DNA of 5,944 nucleotides from the NCBI GenBank assembly GCA_946537585.1, contig CAMNFX010000091.1:1-5944 (forward strand), read 5' to 3'. The position numbers and the translations under genes were made by a program. This DNA comes from an uncultured Lachnospiraceae bacterium. Lineage in GTDB: Bacteria > Bacillota > Clostridia > Lachnospirales > Lachnospiraceae. This document shows, one piece after another, positions 5,919 to 5,944 of this stretch; positions within the stretch are counted from its first letter, which is position 1, and the number at the start of each line of letters is the position of its first letter. Below the pieces are notes generated by a model that saw nothing but the letters and a program-made list of their open reading frames with translations, did no database searches and had not been told where the DNA came from.

Positions 5919-5944
5919 AAATTTGCGAGTGTACTTGCAAATTT
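5919..5944. terminator. 26-nt inverted repeat after the channel gene, possible terminator
   Basis: AAATTTGC (5919-5926) and GCAAATTT (5937-5944) are perfect inverted arms. Pairing continues inward through G5927/T5936 (wobble) and AGT/ACT, giving a 12-bp stem around a two-base centre, or a shorter stem with a small loop. It starts 24 nt after the channel stop codon, with A-rich sequence on the left and T-rich on the right, as in a bidirectional intrinsic terminator. The window ends inside it, so a following T-run cannot be seen. The stem is AT-rich, and a protein-binding palindrome or a mobile-element end are alternatives. Confidence 0.4.

Noticed and set aside
5912..5944. A possible small cysteine-rich ORF starting ATG at 5912 (MNKICECTCKF, open to the window edge).
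   Set aside because: The only upstream purine run (AAGGGA, 5903-5908) is 3 nt from the ATG, too close, and the frame coincides with the palindrome; too short to support.
1..5944. CRISPR arrays, tRNA or rRNA genes, riboswitches and insertion sequences.
   Set aside because: No regularly spaced repeats, tRNA-like folds, rRNA signatures or transposase motifs were seen on either strand.

Overview
The window looks like chromosomal DNA from a low-to-mid GC Gram-positive anaerobe, most likely a Clostridia/Lachnospiraceae-type Firmicute. This rests on strong AGGAGG-type ribosome binding sites, sigma-A-like promoter boxes in AT-rich gaps, and the protein types present (YtcJ-like amidohydrolase, LytS/YesM-type kinase, membrane-fused carboxylesterase, MscS-family channel). 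There is no rRNA or marker gene, so the assignment is an inference.

Layout. Bases 1-98 hold the 5' end of an unidentified minus-strand gene that runs off the left edge. Bases 164-510 (minus) hold the wreck of a YtcJ-like amidohydrolase: its ribosome binding site, first codons, a short middle piece and an intact C-terminus survive, joined out of frame. From about 535 to 1042 (plus) lies a second wreck, a sensor histidine kinase reduced to one transmembrane segment in one frame and the C-terminal ATPase domain in another. The two broken genes diverge from a short AT-rich gap (511-578) that still carries promoter-like boxes for both directions.

The intact part is a two-gene operon on the plus strand. 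A good promoter (TTGATA, 16 nt, TAAAAT) overlaps the stop codon of the kinase remnant and can drive it. The first gene (1099-3000, 633 aa) has a four-helix membrane N-terminus joined to a carboxylesterase type B domain whose catalytic serine and histidine positions are occupied by other residues, so it looks like a pseudoenzyme. The second gene (2997-5894, 965 aa) overlaps it by 4 nt and encodes an unusually large MscS-family channel, with two extracytoplasmic Cache-like sensor modules in tandem ahead of the channel core. An inverted repeat about 24 nt after its stop is a possible terminator, cut by the window edge.

How the genes may work together (inference): the overlap implies coordinated, probably coupled translation of a membrane-bound esterase-fold protein and a ligand-sensing channel. 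A plausible model is a chemically gated, rather than purely tension-gated, MscS channel with the pseudo-esterase as partner, scaffold or ligand-binding subunit. This pair is the candidate undescribed system in the window; the flanking genes are decaying.
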